From: DATIJJ01 sp039936115 | GTDB taxonomy: Bacteria > Pseudomonadota > Gammaproteobacteria > DSM-16500 | Assembly: GCA_039936115.1 (NCBI GenBank) | Contig: JBDTIZ010000247.1 | Span: 1 to 13,186 of the forward strand | Reading direction: 5' to 3' | DNA: 13,186 nt | In this document: in pieces, positions 7,381 through 13,186 of the stretch | How the letters are laid out: each line of letters starts with the position of its first letter | Numbering within the stretch: position 1 is the first letter of the stretch | Program-made: the position numbers and the translations under genes | The notes under the pieces: generated by a model | What the model saw: only the letters and a program-made list of their open reading frames with translations | Databases searched by the model: none | Told to the model about the DNA's origin: nothing

Positions 7381-8335
7381 TGTCACGGTTACAAGTTTTT
7401 ACAGCTGAAGAAATAAAATTATTTGATAAACCACCGCGATTCACAATCGAGCAACGGCAGAAATATTTTCATCTAAATGAAAAATTACTTTTGCTTTTGA
7501 AGAAATTGCGTACACCCACAAATAAAGTTTGCATGATATTACAGTGGGGATATTTTCGTGCAAGCAGCAGATTTTTTCTGGTTAATGATTTTTACCTGCC
7601 AGATGTGCGTTATATTTCACAACAATTAGATATCCCCTGCTCTTCTATAGATCTAAGTGATTATCAACAAAAGAGAAAGATCTGTAGTGAACATCAACAA
7701 GCTATCTTAAAAGCAATGCATTTTCGTAGTTTTGATAGCATGGCAAAGGAATGGATGAAATCTCAAATTGAGAATCTTGTTTCAAAACATATGCAACCAA
7801 GAGAAATTATTTATTACTAAGCTTCACAATGTCATCAACGACAGATTGAAATACCAAGCTATCACTGTTTTTCAGAAAGCATTACTAAGAGTTATAATGC
7901 TATCGAAAATAATCTGCTTTCTATTGTTAAACATAAAATAACTCCGGAAGAATCACACCAATTAATTTCACTCTTAGATGAAGATATTTATGATTCATCA
8001 TTAATAACAAAATGGAAAGCACATAATCAGTCAGTACGAGTAAAACAAATTGAAGTTGAAATTAATGTTTTTAATCATATTAAACTACATTTTTATACGC
8101 TACTTCCTTTGCTACAAGAACTCAATCTTTCTCCCAACAGCACCACCTACTATGCAACTTGGGTTAAAAAAGCAAAGCTTAGCCAACTTAAACAGATACC
8201 AGATAAATTGAGACTATATTTACATCTAATTGCTTTTATTCAGCATCAGTTTTATTTACGTCAAGATTCATCAATTGATATTTTTTTGAAATCTGTTCAA
8301 TCTACCCGTAATCAAGCCAAAAATAGCCCCACTGT
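7380..8335 (+). pseudogene. tnpA: Tn3-family transposase, N-terminal fragment with internal stop
   Basis: One reading frame runs from ATG 7380 through 8335 with a single in-frame TAA at 7818-7820. Residues 1-146 resemble the DUF4158 N-terminal domain of Tn3 transposases and parallel the start of the intact transposase at 8391-11447: FTAEEIKLFDKPPRFTIEQR here, LTDSEVEDLYSRPEFNDEER there, then KVCMILQWGYFRA and KVFLILQIAYFKA. After the stop the same frame continues as Tn3 text (SLLDEDIYDSSLITKWKAH, LSPNSTTYYATWVKKAKLSQ, LHLIAFIQHQFYLRQDS). It is cut at the left repeat of the second transposon. Past 8335 the frame runs through that repeat to a chance stop at 8408. The catalytic DDE half is missing. 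Confidence 0.8.
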
Positions 8336-8341
8336 GGGGCT
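8325..8341. repeat. 17-bp palindrome across the left transposon junction
   Basis: AGCCCCACTGTGGGGCT is a perfect palindrome (8-bp arms, 1-nt centre). Its right arm is the first six bases of the left inverted repeat plus GT of the flank; the left arm is host sequence. This may be chance, a preferred target or a relic of a rearranged end. Confidence 0.6.
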
Positions 8342-8373
8342 CTGTGGAGCAACCGACAAAAGTGGCCGGTTTT
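8336..8373 (+). repeat. Left 38-bp terminal inverted repeat (IRL)
   Basis: It starts GGGGCTCTGTGGAGC and ends ACCGACAAAAGTGGCCGGTT plus TT. It pairs with 12694-12731: six mismatches in 38, with 22 of the inner 23 bases identical. The length and the GGGG outer end are those of Tn3-family repeats, where TnpA binds. Confidence 0.9.
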
Positions 8374-8390
8374 TAATTTACACCATGAAA

Positions 8391-11300
8391 TCACATGGAT
8401 TTGCCTAGTTTTTTCTCCAAAAGTGCGATCAGCATATCAAAATCAATCTTACCTTCCTGATTTTTAAAGTGATATCGACCTGTGAAAATAATGTGTTGCC
8501 AAGCAACTGGCGATATCTTGCCTATTATCGCTTTAGCTTTTTTCTCGCCAACTACCAAGCATAGTCGCCGGTACACTTTATCAAGAATCATTGCATTATA
8601 AGCAATGACACAATTTGATACCAATCTTGATGCTTGAATGCTGGTGGCATTTGAAATGATTTTTCTTCCTTTGAATGCACCATGGAAAACTTTTCGGATC
8701 ATCCGGTGAAACTGATGATACGATTCCGTTCGGTTACGAGCTGTCTTTATTATTTTACGTTTTCCCTCATCGTTAATTAAATTCAGCACATGCGCGCTTT
8801 TAAAAATTTTATTATACTCCCAAAACGCCGCTTGTAATCGACTGTAACGCTTATGCGATGCTAATTTTCTGATAATAACCGCTTGCGTATTTTGCTGCAG
8901 CAAGAGCGATAATAAAATGCGTATGATACCGCGTTTTTCCGATTTGATGAGCGACGTATTAATTTTACCAGATGATTTTATCAGGCCATGATATTGGTCA
9001 GGATTATTTACGGAATGGAGTTTTTCAGCTTCCATACGAATATTTTTAATACTTGGAATAAATTCAACATCAATTGAATCGAGCGCTACAAAGTTGGTTT
9101 GATTAATGGAATGCCCATCGCCCGTCACCATATCAATAGAAATATTCGTTTTATTGTTATAAATCACATCATACAAGTGGTGACTTTCATGTTCATTTGG
9201 CCCGATGCATTTTGCATTAATAGGAATGTGATTTGCAGTCAGCGAATAAATCGAAATTCCTTTGCAAGTTCCAAAATATTTTGAAGAAAAACGTGATTGA
9301 ATTGTATGATGGCTTGTTTCGTATTTCTGACCATCCGCATCTGAAACAGTGGTATTTTCTATCAGATCCCAGGTGCGTGAAATGGGTAAGCCGTGGATGT
9401 AATTACTGAAGCTATCATTCACCAATTTTAGATTTTCAACGTACATAAAATTTTCATCGATGGTGCGAAGATGGTTATATCTGATATTTGACATCTGTGA
9501 CATTTTTTCCGTGCCAAAACCAAATGCATCTGATAATACGCAGGCGATTAATGCTAGCGGACTCGGATGCTTATGTTTCACGTATTTGTCTTTTTGGCTC
9601 TCAAATAATTTCCAAATTTTAAGATAGTCCCCCATAAATTTAAAAACATCGGCGATATCTTCTTTTGGCAGTTCATCAAAAAATGTGGATTTTTCTGACT
9701 CATCTGCATCATATGTTAATTTCCACGTGACGATTCCCTTATCATCGATTTCAATTCTAATGCTTTTATTTTTACCCTCATCAATATTTTTATTGGTTTG
9801 AATCCAAGCATCTTCTAAATCCATTAATGCTTTATCCAAACGTTCATCGCAATATACAGGGATTTTTTTATACCCAAGCTTTTCACAAATCGCTACCGCA
9901 TCATCAACCAATGCATCTGGAACTAAATCATAATCTAAATCGCAATAAGCAATACTGTCGTTGCAAAATAATCTACCCCTGTCAATTTGATAATACATTT
10001 TGTCATAAATATAAAACTCGAATCTCGCTGAATTTATTTCTTCTGGCTCATTACTGGATCTTAATAATTTAAGAGCGCCTTTTGGGATTTTATTAATTAA
10101 TTCGGATGAGAGTGATTGCGGAAATTTTGAAATGGGTTCCTCAGATATAAAATAATCGCGCAGCTCTTTAATTAACTTTGCAATCAACGCATCTTTTTTA
10201 TGAAACTCTAAATCAACAGCCAGTAGAATGGGACGAAAATACATTGCTATTCGCCTAGCTTGTGACTCATAATACTTCCATTTTTCAGCCTTTTTATCAA
10301 AGCCTACTCCCCAAATTAAATCAGCAATAGCTATTTGTTTTTCTTTGGATAAAATGTCAAATCCAAGCTGTTTAAACTCTTCATTTGTTAAATTTGGTTT
10401 CACTTCATTACTTGAAAACCAAATAAGAAATTGGCCTAGGTTCGGCATCTCAAGCATTAGTTTTTTTAAAAATTCCGTTTCTTTTGCGTCTGCATATTCT
10501 TTTGCTTCATTATTAAATGAACGTAGGTGGTATATGAAACTGGTGATCAGATTATCCATGAATTCTTGGTAGCGATTAAAAATAAAGCACAGCATGTGCA
10601 GCCATTGCTGTGCCTTTTTTAATTTTCTTAATCTTGAAGGTGTGTACTGTTCCGCAAGTGACCCATAGTACCGAACGGCATTGTTGGATAGTTGTAGCGA
10701 AGGAATAAGTGTTTTACATAAACAATATAATTCTTTTATTTTCTCAGCTTTTTTTACCTCGAGTTTTAATGCGGTATATGAAAAATCTTTTTGATCCATT
10801 CGAATGACGCTAAGCTGGGTTAATCCATCGTTATTTTTTATGATTCCCTCTAATTGCTCATTTAAATAGCTCGGTATTTCTCGCACGATTTTTTCAAGCC
10901 GAATACGTTCCATTTTAAATACACGCGTAAATAAATCTTGAATTGTCCGATACGATGGAAACGTTATTTTCTCATTTTCAAGAAAAACAAAAAATTCACG
11001 TAGCGTATCATTTCCTTTTGGATGAATACGAATTAGCTTTTCAAGCTGATCAATTGCCATTTTTTTAAGTGAATCAGACCATTCACGATAACCGTACAAT
11101 TTTAAAATATCTGCTTTTTGTTCACGATAATGCTCTTTCCATAAATTACCGATTATTTTCTTTTTATTCTTCTCAGCTGATGAATAATGTTTTGTTATAA
11201 TGTAATTGACGTCATCTGCGACTTCATCAAGTGTAAACTTATAAAATTGTTGTATTGCTTTGAAATAGGCAATTTGTAATATCAAAAACACTTTTGATTT

Positions 11301-11447
11301 AATACTGGCGTATTTTTTTAATAGGTCGTGCTCTTCATCGTTGAGCGTAAAAAAATATTCTCGTTCTTCATCGTTAAATTCTGGGCGTGAATATAAATCT
11401 TCAACTTCAGAATCGGTTAATAAATTTAGCCTTTCTTTATTACTCAT
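8391..11447 (-). CDS. tnpA: Tn3-family transposase TnpA
   Basis: A 1018-aa replicative DDE transposase, full length for the family, which brings the two 38-bp ends together and forms cointegrates. The N-terminal DUF4158-like DNA-binding region covers about residues 5-170. The C-terminal catalytic domain (about 610-985) has Asp705 in SDADGQKYE, Asp777 in TGDGHSINQTNF and Glu908 in NRTESYHQF, aligning with the three acidic residues known in Tn3 TnpA (near 689, 765 and 895). A GDGHS in place of the common TDTHG keeps the Asp. The start is ATG 11447, three bases after the tnpR stop, so the two genes form one transcript. The stop lies 17 bp inside the left repeat. Confidence 0.95.
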   Translation of the reverse strand: MSNKERLNLLTDSEVEDLYSRPEFNDEEREYFFTLNDEEHDLLKKYASIKSKVFLILQIAYFKAIQQFYKFTLDEVADDVNYIITKHYSSAEKNKKKIIGNLWKEHYREQKADILKLYGYREWSDSLKKMAIDQLEKLIRIHPKGNDTLREFFVFLENEKITFPSYRTIQDLFTRVFKMERIRLEKIVREIPSYLNEQLEGIIKNNDGLTQLSVIRMDQKDFSYTALKLEVKKAEKIKELYCLCKTLIPSLQLSNNAVRYYGSLAEQYTPSRLRKLKKAQQWLHMLCFIFNRYQEFMDNLITSFIYHLRSFNNEAKEYADAKETEFLKKLMLEMPNLGQFLIWFSSNEVKPNLTNEEFKQLGFDILSKEKQIAIADLIWGVGFDKKAEKWKYYESQARRIAMYFRPILLAVDLEFHKKDALIAKLIKELRDYFISEEPISKFPQSLSSELINKIPKGALKLLRSSNEPEEINSARFEFYIYDKMYYQIDRGRLFCNDSIAYCDLDYDLVPDALVDDAVAICEKLGYKKIPVYCDERLDKALMDLEDAWIQTNKNIDEGKNKSIRIEIDDKGIVTWKLTYDADESEKSTFFDELPKEDIADVFKFMGDYLKIWKLFESQKDKYVKHKHPSPLALIACVLSDAFGFGTEKMSQMSNIRYNHLRTIDENFMYVENLKLVNDSFSNYIHGLPISRTWDLIENTTVSDADGQKYETSHHTIQSRFSSKYFGTCKGISIYSLTANHIPINAKCIGPNEHESHHLYDVIYNNKTNISIDMVTGDGHSINQTNFVALDSIDVEFIPSIKNIRMEAEKLHSVNNPDQYHGLIKSSGKINTSLIKSEKRGIIRILLSLLLQQNTQAVIIRKLASHKRYSRLQAAFWEYNKIFKSAHVLNLINDEGKRKIIKTARNRTESYHQFHRMIRKVFHGAFKGRKIISNATSIQASRLVSNCVIAYNAMILDKVYRRLCLVVGEKKAKAIIGKISPVAWQHIIFTGRYHFKNQEGKIDFDMLIALLEKKLGKSM

Positions 11448-11450
11448 GCT

Positions 11451-12047
11451 TTATGACGAGACCATTTCGTAATGGGTAATCGGAACATTTCTGTATCGTA
11501 AATATTTGTAAAGTGTACTTTTTGAGATGGATAATTTTTTGCAAATCTCAATCACTGATAATTTTTTTTCTTTATACAATGTTTCTGCAGCGCATGCTGT
11601 TGCTTCAGATGCTTTTGTTAGTCCTTTGGGTCTTCCACCGAGACGGCCGCGCGCACGTGCCGCACTTAATCCTGCTTGCGTGCGCTCACGAATCACATCA
11701 CGTTCAAATTCAGCAAGTGATGCAAAAATATTAAAAATTAATCGTCCTTGCGGATTGGTTGTATCGATTGGATCATTCAAACTACATAAACCAATATTTT
11801 TCTCTAACAATTGCTGCACCAGCTCAATTAGATTTTTAAGTGATCGACCCAAGCGATCTAATTTCCAAATCACCAGTACATCATTGGGACGAAGCTGGCT
11901 GATTAAATTATTTAAAATGGGGCGGTCTACTTTAACGCCACTCACTTTTTCCTCATAAATTTTTTCGCAACCAGCGGCCTCAAGCGCAATGACTTGCATA
12001 TCCAAATTTTGTTCGCGTGTACTGACCCTGGCGTAACCAATTTTCAT
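11451..12047 (-). CDS. tnpR: Serine resolvase TnpR
   Basis: A 198-aa serine recombinase that resolves Tn3 cointegrates at a res site, presumably in 12048-12320. The catalytic domain opens MKIGYARVSTREQN with nucleophile Ser9. The WKLDRLGRSL motif (61-70) carries the active-site arginines, and the long E helix lies at about 105-135 (IFASLAEFERDVIRERT). A C-terminal helix-turn-helix is at about 163-184 (LSVIEICKKLSISKSTLYKY). A GAGGGA ribosome binding site precedes the ATG. Resolvases of this class usually repress their own promoter by binding res. The Hin-like invertase family looks similar, but the position next to tnpA decides the role. Confidence 0.93.
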   Translation of the reverse strand: MKIGYARVSTREQNLDMQVIALEAAGCEKIYEEKVSGVKVDRPILNNLISQLRPNDVLVIWKLDRLGRSLKNLIELVQQLLEKNIGLCSLNDPIDTTNPQGRLIFNIFASLAEFERDVIRERTQAGLSAARARGRLGGRPKGLTKASEATACAAETLYKEKKLSVIEICKKLSISKSTLYKYLRYRNVPITHYEMVSS

Positions 12048-12320
12048 GATAAAATCCCTCTTAAAGTCGTTGATATTTCGCGATACTTAAAAAATTAAGC
12101 ATTTAGTAGAATTAGATTCCAAAAACCAGTATATTAAACCGAAAATAGGGCGTTATAGTAACACTAAAGTAGAATCAAGGTCGTCCAATAAAACCCTCGT
12201 TTTTTTGAACTTGATTTGGCAGGAATTTACGGGTTATTGCTTGCAATCCAAAATTGCAAATAGGCCATTTTTACGTTCCTGAACAACCCCTGCATATCAA
12301 GATTTTACTGAGGTCAGAGC
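12048..12320. promoter_or_regulatory. Divergent control region, candidate res site
   Basis: These 273 bases between divergent tnpR and the 94-aa gene should contain both promoters and the resolvase site. Visible elements are two direct copies of AGTAGAAT (12105-12112 and 12168-12175), 63 bp or about six helical turns apart; a dyad CTTAA/TTAAG at 12086-12099; and a dyad GTTATAGTAAC at 12152-12162. On the minus strand TTGATT and TATAAC are 15 bp apart, a weak promoter candidate for tnpR. I cannot assign the three res subsites with certainty. Confidence 0.5.
12241..12259. promoter_or_regulatory. Perfect 19-bp dyad, operator candidate
   Basis: TTGCAAT and ATTGCAA flank a 5-nt centre CCAAA as perfect 7-bp inverted repeats, 62 bp before the start of the 94-aa gene. 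The spacing suits a dimeric repressor or recombinase. The binding protein is unknown; TnpR or the 94-aa protein itself are possibilities. Confidence 0.5.
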
Positions 12321-12605
12321 ATGCCATTGACAGAAAAACAAAAAAACTTTATTACAGTACTGGATAGCACTGCAAAACAAATACTACGGCATGGTGGAGA
12401 TGCAGAACTGTTGATGTCACTCGCACATAAAATGCATGAAATAAAGGACATTATGGATGCAGCTTCGAAAAACGAATTAGATTCTTATTGCCAACGTTAT
12501 GAAGGGTTTTATCAATATATGAAACTTTTAGAGAGAATGGCCAGAGCATCATCACAAGGTTCTTTTGATGATATTATCAAAAAGAATAACCACGATGGCT
12601 CATAA
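12321..12605 (+). CDS. 94-aa protein of unknown function, transposon passenger
   Basis: A small, charged, apparently all-helical soluble protein (MPLTEKQKNFITVLDSTAKQ at the start, a central MHEIKDIMDAASKNELDSYC helix, MKLLERMARASS near the end). There is no signal peptide, membrane segment, zinc-binding cluster or recognisable helix-turn-helix. I do not recognise a family. GAGG at 12310-12313 is 7 nt before ATG 12321, which supports real translation. It lies inside the transposon, divergent from tnpR, so it may share the regulatory region with it. Possible roles are a regulator, an antitoxin-like or accessory transposition protein; none is shown by the sequence. Its stop codon overlaps the start of a 23-codon ORF. 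Confidence 0.75.
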   Translation: MPLTEKQKNFITVLDSTAKQILRHGGDAELLMSLAHKMHEIKDIMDAASKNELDSYCQRYEGFYQYMKLLERMARASSQGSFDDIIKKNNHDGS

Positions 12606-12676
12606 TGAAAAATTCTGAGAACTTCCCTGATTTAGATAGAGCGTGGCTTAGGATCAAAAATTTCACATATAAGTAG
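12605..12676 (+). CDS. 23-aa coupled small ORF
   Basis: ATG 12605 overlaps the TAA of the 94-aa gene (TAATG), giving MKNSENFPDLDRAWLRIKNF plus TYK and a stop at 12674-12676. Stop/start overlap suggests coupled translation. It ends just before the terminal hairpin and the right repeat, so it is either a genuine small peptide or the stub of a longer gene lost from the transposon end. There is no family evidence. Confidence 0.35.
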   Translation: MKNSENFPDLDRAWLRIKNFTYK

Positions 12677-12677
12677 G

Positions 12678-12721
12678 GGAAGAACCGAAGAATAAAACCG
12701 GCCAGTTTTGTCGGTTCTTCC
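12678..12721 (+). repeat. Hairpin overlapping the right transposon end
   Basis: GGAAGAACCGA (12678-12688) and TCGGTTCTTCC (12711-12721) form a perfect 11-bp inverted repeat. Inside it AAAAC (12694-12698) and GTTTT (12705-12709) can pair as a second stem. The right arm is part of the terminal repeat, while the left arm lies just inside the element. In RNA this would be a stable stem-loop without a U tract. It could end or sequester transcripts at the transposon end. Confidence 0.6.
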
Positions 12722-12731
12722 AGGGAACCCC
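12694..12731 (-). repeat. Right 38-bp terminal inverted repeat (IRR)
   Basis: Read inward on the minus strand it starts GGGGTTCCCTGGAAGA and continues ACCGACAAAACTGGCCGGTT plus TT, matching the left repeat at 32 of 38 positions. It abuts the IS903-like transposase remnant at 12732. Confidence 0.9.
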
Positions 12732-12732
12732 T

Positions 12733-13083
12733 GATGGCGCTTATGATAATAATAAAGTTTATGATTTGATATCTTCAAAATTTAAATCTGCTGATATAGT
12801 CATTCCGCCAAGTCGTGATGCGGTTTATAATAATGAGAACCACACCCAAAGAAATCGTAATCTACAAGAAATTAAAACATTTGGCAGGATGAATTGGCAA
12901 AGAATAAAGAAATATGGGAATAGAAATTACTCTGAATTATGTATTCAGCGTTATAAAAAAATACTTGGAAATAAATTACATGCGCGTGAATTTGCACGAC
13001 AAAAAAATGAATCGACTATTGGAAGTGGCGTATTAAATAAAATGACAAACTTAGGCATGCCGTCAAGCTATAGATCTGCCTAA
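12733..13083 (+). pseudogene. IS903-like transposase, C-terminal fragment
   Basis: The frame opens directly at the Tn3 junction with DGAYDNNKVYD, the second-Asp motif of IS5-family DDE transposases. It continues through VIPPSRDAVYNNENHTQRNR and RNYSELCIQRYKKILG, whose Glu (codon 12934-12936) is the third catalytic residue, and ends LNKMTNLGMPSSYRSA. I recall the IS903 transposase ending LNKMTKAGMPESVRIA, so the subgroup is clear. No true start remains; a TTG at 12766 is only a chance start codon. Confidence 0.85.
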
Positions 13084-13107
13084 ATTTTGGGAATTGGAAG
13101 GGATATG

Positions 13108-13125
13108 GGGTTAATCAACAAAGCC
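13108..13125 (-). repeat. Right inverted repeat of the IS903-like element
   Basis: On the minus strand this reads GGCTTTGTTGATTAACCC. The 18-bp IS903 terminal repeat as I remember it is GGCTTTGTTGAATAAATC, a match at 15 of 18 positions. It lies 24 bp after the transposase stop, as expected. Confidence 0.75.
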
Positions 13126-13126
13126 C

Positions 13127-13186
13127 ATGGATAAGAGAAAGTCAGTCCTTTTTTAAAGAAAAAACCCTATAGGTGATTTTGCCACG
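13127..13186. other. Right edge, no feature seen
   Basis: These 60 bases lie outside the IS903-like right repeat. No gene, terminator or repeat can be supported. Confidence 0.5.

Larger units (their letters stand above)
6084..8335 (+). mobile_element. Tn3-family transposon remnant, tyrosine-recombinase type
   Basis: A candidate resolution site, a tyrosine recombinase and a Tn3-type transposase follow each other with a stop/start overlap between the two genes, the organisation of Tn4430-like elements. The transposase is cut at about 8335 by the left end of the second Tn3 element, so the right end of this one is not in the window. I could not identify its left 38-bp repeat. It may lie close to 6055-6084 or further left, which would make the serine hydrolase a passenger. 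Confidence 0.65.
8336..12731. mobile_element. Complete Tn3-family transposon, 4396 bp
   Basis: The element is bounded by 38-bp inverted repeats that begin GGGG at each end and match at 32 of 38 positions. It holds, from left to right, tnpA and tnpR (both on the minus strand), a control/resolution region, a divergent 94-aa gene and a coupled 23-codon ORF. The catalytic residues of both recombination proteins are present and neither gene has a visible lesion, so it is plausibly active. The 5-bp flanks differ (ACTGT at 8331-8335 and TGATG at 12732-12736), whereas Tn3 elements normally make a 5-bp duplication. Confidence 0.9.
12732..13125 (+). mobile_element. IS903-like (IS5 family) element, right part only
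   Basis: The transposase 3' end is followed by an 18-bp right inverted repeat at 13108-13125. The left part, including the first catalytic Asp and the left repeat, is absent: the sequence begins at the right end of the Tn3 element. It cannot move. Confidence 0.8.

Noticed and set aside
8327..8330. Second facing transposon end (CCCC) beside the left repeat
   Set aside because: Reading leftward the sequence diverges from the 38-bp repeat immediately after GGGG.
8109..8408. A separate 99-aa gene starting with TTG
   Set aside because: It is in the same frame as the upstream transposase fragment and is its continuation after one stop codon; its last codons are the terminal repeat of another transposon.
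9099..10572. Several 60-80 codon plus-strand frames opposite the transposase gene
   Set aside because: Antisense shadows of a 1018-aa gene with no ribosome binding site or recognisable domain.
11513..11958. Open frames on the plus strand opposite tnpR
   Set aside because: They are antisense to a clear resolvase gene, overlap each other in two frames and have no family motifs.
1..13186. CRISPR array, tRNA, rRNA, toxin-antitoxin or defence operon
   Set aside because: No regularly spaced repeats, no tRNA-like cloverleaf and no recognisable defence proteins were seen; the 94-aa gene alone does not justify a toxin-antitoxin call.

Overview
The window is AT-rich, gene-dense accessory DNA from a bacterium. 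Low GC, Shine-Dalgarno starts, a Sec-exported serine hydrolase and IS66, IS903-like and Tn3-family elements fit a gammaproteobacterium, perhaps of the Legionella/Coxiella type, but nothing here fixes the taxon. Almost everything is a mobile element or a lone gene caught between mobile elements.

Layout. (1) 1-161: short flank with an IS-end-like motif (109-126). (2) 162-1037, +: alpha/beta hydrolase. (3) 1036-3149, +: decayed IS66-family element, with a 5'-truncated tnpA, a tnpB with an apparent small in-frame deletion, and a tnpC broken by an amber codon and a 1-nt frameshift. (4) 3300-4739, +: ATP-grasp-like protein of unknown substrate, possibly missing its N-terminus. (5) 4816-6054, -: secreted beta-lactamase-fold serine hydrolase. 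(6) 6084-8335, +: left part of a Tn3-family transposon of the tyrosine-recombinase (TnpI/Tn4430) type. It has a candidate recombination site (6084-6153), an intact recombinase and a transposase fragment with one internal stop. (7) 8336-12731: a complete second Tn3-family transposon, 4396 bp, bounded by 38-bp inverted repeats that match at 32 of 38 positions. It carries tnpA and tnpR (both -), a control/resolution region, a divergent 94-aa gene of unknown function and a coupled 23-codon ORF. (8) 12732-13125: the 3' part of an IS903-like (IS5 family) transposase gene and its right inverted repeat.

How it fits together. The complete Tn3 element looks functional: the TnpA DDE residues, the TnpR serine and both ends are present. 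Its left end lies in the transposase of the older Tn3 element and its right end in an IS903-like transposase. The flanking 5-mers differ (ACTGT and TGATG), so the window holds a rearranged junction, not a simple insertion. The recombination site of the older Tn3 element overlaps a good sigma-70-like promoter for the neighbouring serine hydrolase, so the recombinase could repress that gene. The most novel-looking items are this promoter/recombination-site overlap, the unknown 94-aa passenger with a perfect dyad upstream, the hairpin nested in the right end of the complete transposon, and the ATP-grasp-like protein with an end-type metal motif at its N-terminus. I found no tRNA, rRNA or CRISPR array.
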